Assembly (NCBI GenBank): GCA_946480055.1
Contig: CAMLID010000085.1
Span: 1-14,077 of the forward strand
Length of the DNA: 14,077 bases
Direction of reading: 5' to 3'
DNA from: an uncultured Lysobacter sp.
Lineage (GTDB): Bacteria; Pseudomonadota; Gammaproteobacteria; Xanthomonadales; Xanthomonadaceae
Positions 7,801 through 14,077 of the stretch are shown piece by piece (position 1 is the first letter of the stretch; every line of letters begins with the position of its first letter). Below the pieces are notes generated by a model that was not told the DNA's origin, searched no databases, and was given only the letters and a program-made list of their open reading frames with translations. The translations under genes were made by a program, and so were the position numbers.

Positions 7801-8712
7801 AACGTGCTGATGTCGGACACGCGCGACCTGCGCGCGGTCGCCGACCCCGACCTGACCGTGCGCTACGCCGCCAAGCAACCGCTGCGGGTCACCGGCACGG
7901 TCACGATTCCTTCGGCGCGGATCGACCTGGAGCGCCTCGACCAGGGCGTGTCGGCGTCGCCGGACGTGGTCGTGCTCGATCCGGTCGACCCCGAGGACAC
8001 CGGCAGTTCGCCGCTGGACCTGGACCTGACGCTGGCGCTGGGCAACGACGTCAAGCTCAACGGCTTCGGCCTGGACGGCAGCCTCGAAGGCCAGATGCGG
8101 GTGCGTGCGCGTCCTGGCCGCGAGATGACCGCGAGCGGACGGCTCGACGTCGACGGCCGCTATCGCGCCTACGGCCAGAAGCTGCAGATCACCCGCGGCC
8201 ACCTGGCATGGTCGAACGGGCCGGTGTCCGACCCCATCCTCGACATCCGCGCCGAACGCGAAGTCGGCCAGGTCACCGCCGGCGTCGACATCAGCGGCCG
8301 CGCCAGTGCGCCGCAGGCCAACGTCTGGTCGAACCCGGCCAGCTCGCAGTCCGAGGCCCTGGCCTACCTCGCGCTGGGCCGCCCGCTGTCCAGCGCCAGC
8401 GGCGACGAGAGCCGCCAGCTCAACGCCGCCAGCGCCGCGCTGTCGGCCGGCGGCAGCATGCTGGCCTCGCAGCTGGGCGCCAAGATCGGCCTGGACGACG
8501 CCGGCGTGATGGAAAGCCGCGCCCTCGGCGGCTCGGTCCTGGGCGTGGGCAAGTACCTGTCGCCGCGGCTGTACGTCGGTTACGGCGTGTCCCTGCTCGG
8601 CACCGGCCAGGTGCTGACGCTCAAATACCTGCTGCGCAAAGGCTTCGACATCGAGATCGAATCGAGCACGATCGAGAACCGCGCTTCGGTCAACTGGCGC
8701 AAGGAAAAGTAG
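4849..8712 (+). CDS. tamB: Translocation and assembly module inner-membrane-anchored protein TamB
   Basis: TamB is the AsmA-like partner of TamA: a long beta-rich protein that spans the periplasm from an N-terminal inner-membrane anchor to the POTRA domains of TamA. At 1287 residues it is close to E. coli TamB (1259). A basic N-terminus (RRQRRRAAARR, 15-25) precedes one hydrophobic segment at about 31-52, an uncleaved signal anchor. The body is a long series of beta-strand repeats rich in Gly/Asp turns (LDGRISLGGTRDAP-like), with a short Ala/Pro-rich linker near 388-408. The C-terminal TamB/DUF490 domain is clear: GRASAPQANVWSNP, SEALAYLALGRPL and VGKYLSPRLYVGYGVSL (about 1233-1249). ATG 4849 lies 42 bases after the tamA stop. 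The Shine-Dalgarno is weak (CGGA near 4844-4847), consistent with expression as an operon with tamA. A VOC gene follows 37 bases downstream. Confidence 0.96.
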   Translation: MSDTPKTAVELLAERRQRRRAAARRWAWRSSFVAGALTLLIAFALYWLLATVGGRNVLLNQIKARLPENATFTWRDADGPAAGPLTLRGVHFAYEGIDFRAERVYLDTSIRPLLGRKLRLDALQVEDATLDVPKSKEPFKFPSWPEVLPDIAPPLSLQADDVRVDRMKISQAGEHIIDIRKLRGGLDAQTGKLKVEKLNIDSDRAYITLHGEYVPRDDYRTDLVATAVLPASAGRTPPRLGLVAKGDLARMDVAVSGYAPGPLRASLTLRGKDDPRWQLRAKADALDIGVLLSPDAAPSETPLAAQFDMHGVGGAAELSGNFAQGDLRAEILPSKVKLEEQVLDVQPLALRIFDGTATLRGHADFTDAQNGRFKFAVNARGLRWGGKAPAPSAKTPVPPAAATTPAIVADADLGFAGTVQAWAAIGKARIERDKQVATVRFDGRGNDQRMTLNTLQAQMPTGRLDGKGDVAWAPKLGWNFNAILAGFDPGYFAPDWKGAVNGKLVTRGDTRADGGLEIAVDASQLGGRLRDRPLQGSGRFLMHGAATGKSDDAYEGEVALSLGGSRIDAKGKLAQTMDVDARFSPLQLNDLLPDTAGSLRGTLKLTGARDAPNIDADLSGSGLKYGDYRAESLLAKGKLPWRGRGGAIEVRASGLDIGLPMDTVALDARGAVESLQLQGNARGEIGTLDLSGHADKRGAGWQGALASLQLAPSKGASWRLQQAAQFRWDGKNGALSNACLASSGGGSLCASADWPRRGLDVQGQGLPLTLAQPYLPERSDKRPWLLRGEIAVDGELRPVGNAWRGQATVTSAGGGMKFSERSRREPVRYSNLSLRATFDPRRIEADLGAVLNDDGRIDARIATGWDAYSPLDGEVAINTDELTWVELFSPDIVDPKGKLDGRISLGGTRDAPRLGGQARLSEFSTELPALAIALQNGDVRLDAQPDGSARIVGSVRSGEGTLNIDGTLGWQGDDTPLVLSLRGKNVLMSDTRDLRAVADPDLTVRYAAKQPLRVTGTVTIPSARIDLERLDQGVSASPDVVVLDPVDPEDTGSSPLDLDLTLALGNDVKLNGFGLDGSLEGQMRVRARPGREMTASGRLDVDGRYRAYGQKLQITRGHLAWSNGPVSDPILDIRAEREVGQVTAGVDISGRASAPQANVWSNPASSQSEALAYLALGRPLSSASGDESRQLNAASAALSAGGSMLASQLGAKIGLDDAGVMESRALGGSVLGVGKYLSPRLYVGYGVSLLGTGQVLTLKYLLRKGFDIEIESSTIENRASVNWRKEK

Positions 8713-8731
8713 GCGACTGGGCCGAGTCGCC
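8712..8731 (+). other. Perfect 7-bp inverted repeat at the tamB stop codon
   Basis: GGCGACT (8712-8718) pairs perfectly with AGTCGCC (8725-8731) around the 6-base loop GGGCCG. The stem begins on the last base of the tamB stop and ends 8 bases before the GAGG of the next gene. No T-run follows, so it is not a canonical terminator. It could damp read-through, mark an RNA-processing site, or be chance in GC-rich DNA. Confidence 0.45.
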
Positions 8732-8739
8732 GTAGTCGC

Positions 8740-8743
8740 GAGG
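8740..8743 (+). promoter_or_regulatory. Ribosome binding site of the VOC gene
   Basis: GAGG, within GCGAGG, lies 6 bases before ATG 8750. It supports that start, which also places the conserved N-terminal His at residue 8. Confidence 0.6.
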
Positions 8744-8749
8744 CCGTCC

Positions 8750-9124
8750 ATGTCCACGATCCTGCGCAACCACTACGTACTCGCGGTCCACGAACTGCGG
8801 GCCTCCGTGCGCTTCTATGTCGAGGCGCTGGATTTCTCGGTCGTCGCTGAGCATCCCGGTTGGGTGTTCGTGCGCAAGGACGACTGCATGATCATGCTCG
8901 GCGAATGCCCGAACGATCTGGAGCCGGCCGCGCTGGGTAGCCACAGCTACTACGCCTATCTGATGGTCGACGATGCCGACGGCTACCGCGCCCGCGTCGA
9001 AGCCCACGCGCCCGGCGCCTGCGGCCCGATCGGCGACAAACCCTGGGGCATGCGCGAATTCGGTCTGGTCACCGCCGACGGTCACCGCATCATGATCGGA
9101 CAGGCGATCGCGAGCGAGGCCTGA
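8750..9124 (+). CDS. VOC-superfamily (glyoxalase/bleomycin-resistance-like) protein
   Basis: A compact 124-residue protein with the length and motif order of a single-chain vicinal-oxygen-chelate fold. The first strand, NHYVLAVHEL, is followed by the helix ASVRFYVEALDFSV. The C-terminal half holds the pattern PWGMREFGLVTADGHRIMIG (about 98-117), typical of VOC proteins. His8 and Glu103 are the likely metal-ligand positions, although many small VOC proteins bind no metal. Members of the superfamily include glyoxalases, dioxygenases, and fosfomycin or bleomycin resistance proteins. The sequence alone does not decide the substrate, so no symbol is given. It lies 37 bases downstream of tamB on the same strand and may be cotranscribed. 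It converges on the next gene with only 7 bases between stop codons. Confidence 0.85.
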   Translation: MSTILRNHYVLAVHELRASVRFYVEALDFSVVAEHPGWVFVRKDDCMIMLGECPNDLEPAALGSHSYYAYLMVDDADGYRARVEAHAPGACGPIGDKPWGMREFGLVTADGHRIMIGQAIASEA

Positions 9125-9131
9125 AGCGATT

Positions 9132-9956
9132 TCAGTCGGCGATGGCGCGGCGGAAGAATTCGTCCAGCCGGGATTGATCGCCGTGGCCGGGCGTTAGCAT
9201 TGGCGCGGTGGTTTCCATGCGCCGCAGCTGCTGCTCGATGAAATCGCTGATCTCCGGAATACGCGGCCCGTCGGCGACTTCCTTGCTGATCCGCTTCTTA
9301 GCCAGCAGTACGCCGATAGCGGTACGCAAAGGTCCGTTCGGCAACAACCGGTCGAGCAATGCCTCAAACGCCATGGGCGGCGGCCCCGCAGCCTGCTCGA
9401 TCCAGAGACAGGCCATCACCGGTCGCAGCACGTAGAGGTATTTCTTGGTGCGGATCCGATCCCCTCGCAGGTAGCCGCGGAAGTTGCTCCGCGCCATCTG
9501 ACGGTAGTGATGCCAGGCCGCCAGCGGCGAATAGAACTCGTCGGCGATCGCGCGCAGCTGCGGCGCCATCGCCTCGTCCTGGCGATACACCAGGGGCGAG
9601 CGCAACCATTCCAGCAAGGTCGGATTCGACTTCGACAGCAGCCGCAGCGCCTTGCGCAGATCCCAGCCGCTGACGTCGAGCTCGTCGTCGATCGGCAGTT
9701 CGATCACGTCCCGTTGCGGCTGGCCCGGGCCGGTGCGCTCGTTGACGCTGAGGTACCAGTCGCGCCGATGCACGTACACGAAGCGCGCGTCGTAGTCGCT
9801 GTCGGGCGAGGAGAAGCCCCAGCCTCGGCTGCCCGATTCGCAGGCGAACAGAATCCGCACCTCGTGCTCGCGTTCGATGCCGTCCAGCGCGGCGAGCACG
9901 GCGGCGCGCTGTTCGGGTGCGATGGGGTGGATCTCGGGATCGGCGTCGCGGTTCAT
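9132..9956 (-). CDS. RlaP/COG3541-type predicted nucleotidyltransferase
   Basis: A 274-residue protein of the DNA-polymerase-beta nucleotidyltransferase superfamily, most like the predicted nucleotidyltransferase family named RlaP in Pfam. The active-site motif is clear: ESGSRGWGF (residues 40-48) for the glycine-serine nucleotide loop, then SPDSDYDARFVYVH with D52, D54 and D56 as candidate metal-binding carboxylates. The C-terminal half is helical (LLSKSNPTLLEWL, ARSNFRGYLRG, KKYLYVLRPVMACLWIE), as in the family. The start is ATG 9956 (MNRDADPE); an upstream in-frame extension reads as non-protein-like sequence and would enter the divergent promoter region. No clear Shine-Dalgarno is seen. 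RlaP-type enzymes have been proposed by comparative genomics to act in RNA repair, but no RNA ligase or other repair gene lies here. Substrate and role remain unknown. Confidence 0.87.
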   Translation of the reverse strand: MNRDADPEIHPIAPEQRAAVLAALDGIEREHEVRILFACESGSRGWGFSSPDSDYDARFVYVHRRDWYLSVNERTGPGQPQRDVIELPIDDELDVSGWDLRKALRLLSKSNPTLLEWLRSPLVYRQDEAMAPQLRAIADEFYSPLAAWHHYRQMARSNFRGYLRGDRIRTKKYLYVLRPVMACLWIEQAAGPPPMAFEALLDRLLPNGPLRTAIGVLLAKKRISKEVADGPRIPEISDFIEQQLRRMETTAPMLTPGHGDQSRLDEFFRRAIAD

Positions 9957-9987
9957 CGCATAAGGACAGGCAAAGACTGGCGTCGAG

Positions 9988-9993
9988 CTTATA
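9988..9993 (-). promoter_or_regulatory. Possible -10 box of the nucleotidyltransferase gene
   Basis: On the minus strand these bases read TATAAG, five of six matches to TATAAT, 31 bases upstream of the start codon at 9956. A partner 17 bases further upstream (ATGTCG) matches a -35 box only weakly. It is the most AT-rich spot of the 104-base divergent region. Confidence 0.3.
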
Positions 9994-10012
9994 TGAGCGG
10001 CGACACTGGGCG

Positions 10013-10036
10013 ACATCCGTATTCGGCAACATCCGT
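10013..10036. repeat. Direct repeat ACATCCGT x2 in the divergent region
   Basis: The 8-mer ACATCCGT occurs at 10013-10020 and again at 10029-10036. The centre-to-centre distance of 16 bases is roughly one and a half helical turns. The pair lies between the starts of the nucleotidyltransferase and GNAT genes and could be a regulator site. No other copy was noticed in the intergenic DNA of this window. Confidence 0.4.
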
Positions 10037-10045
10037 CGTGCAACC

Positions 10046-10051
10046 GGAGGG
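10046..10051 (+). promoter_or_regulatory. Ribosome binding site of the GNAT gene, decides a GTG start
   Basis: GGAGGG is a strong Shine-Dalgarno sequence with a 9-base spacer to GTG 10061. It argues against the long upstream frame (from about 9917) and against GTG 10070, which would be 18 bases away. Confidence 0.7.
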
Positions 10052-10060
10052 CAGTGCTGC

Positions 10061-10573
10061 GTGGTTACCGTGATCGAAACCGAACGCCTGACGCTGGTCG
10101 AACTGGCGCCGCCGGACGCGGCGTTCATCCTGGAGCTGCTCAACGAACCTTCGTTCCTCGCCAACATCGGCGACCGTGGCGTGCACAGCCTGGAAGGCGC
10201 GGTGCGCTATATCGAAGGCCAGGTCGCGAACTACGCCAAGCTCGGCTATGGCCTGTGGCTGGTGCGGCGCAAGGACGACGGCGCGGCCATGGGCTTGAGC
10301 GGCCTGGTGCGGCGCGTCACCCTGCCCGATGCCGACATCGGCTACGCCTTCCTGCCGCGCCACTGGGGCCAAGGTTATGCGGCCGAAGCCTGCGCCGCGG
10401 TGCTCGCATACGCGGTCGGCCCGCTGGCACTGCCACGGGTGCTGGCGATCGTGTCGCCCGGCAACGGGGCCTCGACCAAGGTGCTGGACAAGATCGGGCT
10501 GGCTTATCAGCGCACGGTGCAGCTCGGCGACGACACCGAGGAACTGCTGCTGTACGCCAGCGACGCGGCCTGA
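10061..10573 (+). CDS. GNAT-family N-acetyltransferase (RimJ/RimL type)
   Basis: A 170-residue acetyl-CoA-dependent acetyltransferase. The N-terminus IETERLTLVEL (5-15) is the typical first strand of the RimJ/RimL-like group. The acetyl-CoA-binding motif A is IGYAFLPRHWGQGYAAEA, with the R-x-x-G-x-G pyrophosphate loop at R100, G103 and G105. It is followed by the motif B region ALPRVLAIVSPGNGASTKVLDKIGLAYQ, including the usual Asn-x-x-Ser/Thr and KIGL elements. Proteins of this type acetylate ribosomal-protein N-termini, polyamines, antibiotics or other amines; the target cannot be read from sequence. GTG 10061 is chosen because of the GGAGGG 9 bases upstream. It diverges from the nucleotidyltransferase gene and runs tail-to-tail into the next gene, with 4 bases between stops. 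Confidence 0.9.
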   Translation: MVTVIETERLTLVELAPPDAAFILELLNEPSFLANIGDRGVHSLEGAVRYIEGQVANYAKLGYGLWLVRRKDDGAAMGLSGLVRRVTLPDADIGYAFLPRHWGQGYAAEACAAVLAYAVGPLALPRVLAIVSPGNGASTKVLDKIGLAYQRTVQLGDDTEELLLYASDAA

Positions 10574-10577
10574 GCCT

Positions 10578-11867
10578 TCAGCGCGCGACGATCCGCGCGC
10601 CCTGCAGACGTGGGCGGCCTTCGACCACGTCGGTCCAGACCGCATAGGCCGCATCGCCGGACAGCGCGAGTTGCGGGAAACCGGTGGCGCGGCCGCGGCC
10701 CTGCAAGCGGGCGACTTCGATGCGCTGCGGTTCGCCCGACAGATCGGCGGCGTAGCGCGCCAGCTGCAGCGACTGTCCGTTCGTATCCTCGCGCAGCCAC
10801 AGCAGCCAGACCGCATCCTCGCCCAGCGCGACATCGACGCGCCCTTGCAGTTGCGCGCCCTGGTCCAGCACCCGCGGCGCGGCGAAACTGTCGCCGGCAT
10901 CCTCGCTACGCGCGAGCTTGAGCGTGGGCACGTCGCCGGTCGCGGTATACCAGGCCACCACGGCGCGCGATCCGCGCGCGGCCACCGCCGGCCCGTTGAC
11001 CGGGCAGGCCGGCATGGTCCAGCGGTCGGCGTGCACCGGGCGCGGCGCGGTCCAGCCGGTGGCATCGCGGCGCGCGGCGGCGATGTCGCGGATTTCCTCG
11101 GCGCTGCGATCGCGATAGACCAGCAGCGCGCCGTGATCGGTGAGCGCGGCGTCGGTCTGGCAGCAGTCGCAGGTCATGCGGTCGAGTTCGAGCTCGTCGC
11201 TGCGCTGCAATTGCGCATCGATCACCGCGCTGCGCAGTGTCATCGCGCCGCCGTGCGCATCGTGGCCGGCGTGCGCCTTGTCGGCGGGCACGGAGGCGTT
11301 GCGGCGACCATCCAACCAGGCGATGCCGAGGCGGTCGCGTGCGGCCGGCCACAGCGAGACGAAGCCGTGCTCGGTCGCGGTGCCGTCGTCGTTGACCAGG
11401 ACCGGCGCAGACCAGGTCATGCCCTCGTCGCCGGAGCGCGCCAGGGCGACGTCGTAGGCATAGGGCGCGCTGGCCGACTTGCGCAGCCAGTGCGCCCATA
11501 GCGCACCGTCCCCGGTCGTCATCACGTGCGGCGTGTCGGCCCAATTGACGAACCAGTCGTCGCCGGCCGCGACCTGCGTCGGTGCCGACCAAGTCGCATG
11601 CACGGCGTCGCGCGATTGCGCGAGACGTAGCGCATGGCCGCTTTCGCGCGGCTCGATCCACAGCAACAGCAAACGGCCGTCGGGCGTCGCGAGCAGGTCC
11701 GGCTGCGCCGCGGCGGCCTCGACCGGCAAGCGCCAGGCGCTCGCGTCCAAGCGCACGGCCGGCGCCGGTGCCGGCGCGGTGGCCGACGTGGGCGACGGCG
11801 CAGCGGCGCGCTCGCAGGCGGCCAGGCTCAGGACGAACGCAATCGCGAGTGCTAGGCTGGATTTCAT
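10578..11867 (-). CDS. Sialidase-fold (Asp-box/BNR) lipoprotein of unknown substrate
   Basis: A 429-residue predicted lipoprotein. The N-terminus MKSSLALAIAFVLSLAAC is a lipoprotein signal with lipobox LAAC and Cys18 as lipid anchor. A Pro/Ala/Thr linker follows (about 20-38). The rest looks like a beta-propeller: one clean Asp box, SGDEGMTW (145-152), a degenerate one, SEDAGDSF (321-328), and repeated SRDAVHATWSAP-like blades. Unusual features are the Cys cluster TCDCCQTD (Cys233, 235, 236), ACPVNGP (Cys288) and a His-rich loop HAGHDAHGG (His199, 202, 205). I recall the Cys motifs being shared by homologues annotated as exo-alpha-sialidase in many proteobacteria. The classical sialidase arginine triad and FRIP motif are not evident, so sialidase activity is doubtful; binding of a ligand or metal is possible. 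ATG 11867 is chosen for the signal peptide. It is divergent from the DUF2007 gene. Confidence 0.8.
   Translation of the reverse strand: MKSSLALAIAFVLSLAACERAAAPSPTSATAPAPAPAVRLDASAWRLPVEAAAAQPDLLATPDGRLLLLWIEPRESGHALRLAQSRDAVHATWSAPTQVAAGDDWFVNWADTPHVMTTGDGALWAHWLRKSASAPYAYDVALARSGDEGMTWSAPVLVNDDGTATEHGFVSLWPAARDRLGIAWLDGRRNASVPADKAHAGHDAHGGAMTLRSAVIDAQLQRSDELELDRMTCDCCQTDAALTDHGALLVYRDRSAEEIRDIAAARRDATGWTAPRPVHADRWTMPACPVNGPAVAARGSRAVVAWYTATGDVPTLKLARSEDAGDSFAAPRVLDQGAQLQGRVDVALGEDAVWLLWLREDTNGQSLQLARYAADLSGEPQRIEVARLQGRGRATGFPQLALSGDAAYAVWTDVVEGRPRLQGARIVAR
11850..11858 (+). promoter_or_regulatory. Possible extended -10 promoter for the DUF2007 gene
   Basis: TGCTAGGCT fits TG-n-TAnnnT, an extended -10, about 42 bases before ATG 11901. 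No good -35 is visible. It would lie within the first codons of the oppositely oriented lipoprotein gene, because only 33 bases separate the two starts. Confidence 0.25.
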
Positions 11868-11891
11868 CCCGGCAGGGTAATCCAGCCCAGC

Positions 11892-11895
11892 GAGG
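11892..11895 (+). promoter_or_regulatory. Ribosome binding site of the DUF2007 gene
   Basis: GAGG (in GCGAGG) ends 5 bases before ATG 11901. It favours that start over the in-frame GTG at 11895, which overlaps the motif. Confidence 0.55.
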
Positions 11896-11900
11896 TGCGC

Positions 11901-12248
11901 ATGCTCCGGACCGCGGCCAGCTACACCGACCCGATCGAAGCGATGATCGTCTGCGGCCGCCTGCAGGCCGAGGGCATCGAGGCCCGGATCGTCGACCAGC
12001 ACACCGTGCTCGCGTACTGGCAGCTGCGCCAGGCGCTGGGTGGAGTCAAGGTCAAGGTGCCGTTCTCTCAGCTCGCCGACGCGCGCGACTTGCTGCGCGA
12101 GCTGGACCGCGGCGGGTTCGTGCTCAGCGATGAGAGCGAGGTCGTGCCGGCGCCGTATCGCGAATCCTGGTCGAGCCGGCTCGCCTACCTGTCGCTGTTC
12201 CTGTTCGGCATTCCGCTGCCGTGGTGGCGGCGTCATCGCGCCGGCTAA
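11901..12248 (+). CDS. DUF2007 domain protein with hydrophobic C-terminal tail
   Basis: A 115-residue protein. Residues 1 to about 70 match the DUF2007 pattern (Pfam 'putative prokaryotic signal transducing protein'): TAASYTDPIEAMIVCGRLQAEGIEARI, then the GGVKVKVPFSQLADARDLL block, a small ferredoxin-like fold in which the protein looks up short-range ligands or partners. The function is not established. After an acidic linker (SDESEVVPAPY) comes a short hydrophobic stretch, LAYLSLFLFGIPLPWW, then basic WRRHRAG. This may be a C-terminal membrane anchor with the domain in the cytoplasm. The hydrophobic span is on the short side for a full membrane helix, so peripheral association is also possible. 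It is divergent from the lipoprotein gene and convergent with mnmG. Confidence 0.8.
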   Translation: MLRTAASYTDPIEAMIVCGRLQAEGIEARIVDQHTVLAYWQLRQALGGVKVKVPFSQLADARDLLRELDRGGFVLSDESEVVPAPYRESWSSRLAYLSLFLFGIPLPWWRRHRAG

Positions 12249-12290
12249 CCGGACTACGCGCCGTCGAACTTAACCACGTGTGCTTCGTAG

Positions 12291-12310
12291 GGTGCGGTGA
12301 TAACCGCACC
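12291..12310. repeat. Perfect palindrome between convergent genes, REP-like or bidirectional terminator
   Basis: GGTGCGGT (12291-12298) and ACCGCACC (12303-12310) form a perfect 8-bp stem with a GATA loop. It lies 42 bases after the DUF2007 stop and 6 bases beyond the mnmG stop. The wider unit GTAGGGTGCGGT resembles a dispersed palindromic element that I recall from many gammaproteobacterial genomes, beginning GTAGGGTGCG. No T-run follows on either strand, so any terminator function would be non-canonical. Confidence 0.65.
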
Positions 12311-12316
12311 GCTCGC

Positions 12317-14077
<1,761 letters not shown>

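Noticed and set aside
7029..8735. 568-codon plus-strand frame inside tamB
   Set aside because: It is the +1 shifted reading of tamB: Arg/Gly/Pro-rich and domain-free, while the tamB frame has clear TamB-domain motifs.
8750..9124. Specific antibiotic-resistance assignment for the VOC protein
   Set aside because: Fold-level motifs are present, but nothing in the sequence points to fosfomycin, bleomycin or glyoxalase substrate residues.
9957..10043. N-terminal extension of the nucleotidyltransferase to 10043
   Set aside because: The extra 29 residues (with HDGCCRIR and CPYA) do not resemble the family and would consume the divergent promoter region and the GNAT ribosome binding site area.
10581..10600. 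GCGCGC...GCGCGC inverted repeat after the GNAT stop as a terminator
   Set aside because: The stem is simple alternating GC inside the lipoprotein coding region with no T-run; such matches are expected by chance in this composition.
10329..11501. 390-codon plus-strand frame across the GNAT end and lipoprotein gene
   Set aside because: It crosses two well-supported genes in the wrong frame or strand and has Arg/Ala-rich content without motifs.

Overview
The window is about 14 kb of dense, GC-rich, single-copy bacterial chromosome. Codons mostly end in G or C and intergenic gaps are short. The GlyQ tail, GlyS, TamA/TamB and MnmG proteins all look gammaproteobacterial, and the CCCTTT/AAAGGG hairpin repeats after glyS are of the kind I associate with Xanthomonadaceae. 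A Lysobacter-like organism is my best guess. That is inference from style and content; no database was consulted. Nothing here looks like a phage, plasmid, insertion sequence, CRISPR array or tRNA/rRNA locus.

Layout. (1) Positions 1-2321 hold the end of glyQ and all of glyS, the two subunits of tetrameric glycyl-tRNA synthetase, joined by a one-base stop/start overlap. (2) Positions 2322-2772 are the only long gene-free stretch. It is mostly an array of degenerate palindromic modules, followed by about 125 bases without a clear signal. (3) Positions 2773-8712 hold tamA and tamB, the outer-membrane and inner-membrane-anchored halves of the translocation and assembly module. A small VOC-fold gene follows at 8750-9124, probably in the same transcript. 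(4) Positions 9132-10573 hold a divergent pair: a RlaP/COG3541-type nucleotidyltransferase on the minus strand and a RimJ/RimL-type GNAT acetyltransferase on the plus strand, separated by about 100 bases. (5) Positions 10578-12248 hold a second divergent pair: a sialidase-fold lipoprotein with conserved-looking cysteine motifs (minus) and a DUF2007 protein (plus), with only 33 bases between start codons. (6) Positions 12291-12310 hold a perfect 8-bp palindrome, and from 12317 to the right edge is mnmG (minus), lacking its first ~42 codons.

Functional reading. The region mixes translation (GlyRS, tRNA wobble modification by MnmG), envelope biogenesis (TamAB) and small accessory genes of unknown substrate. 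I see no convincing new multi-gene system. The best leads are a glyS segment of about 80 codons with alien codon use that encodes extra residues, an Ala/Asp/Asn/Pro-rich insertion of about 85 residues inside POTRA1 of TamA, the hairpin array at 2338-2645, the solitary nucleotidyltransferase, and the Cys/His-decorated sialidase-like lipoprotein.
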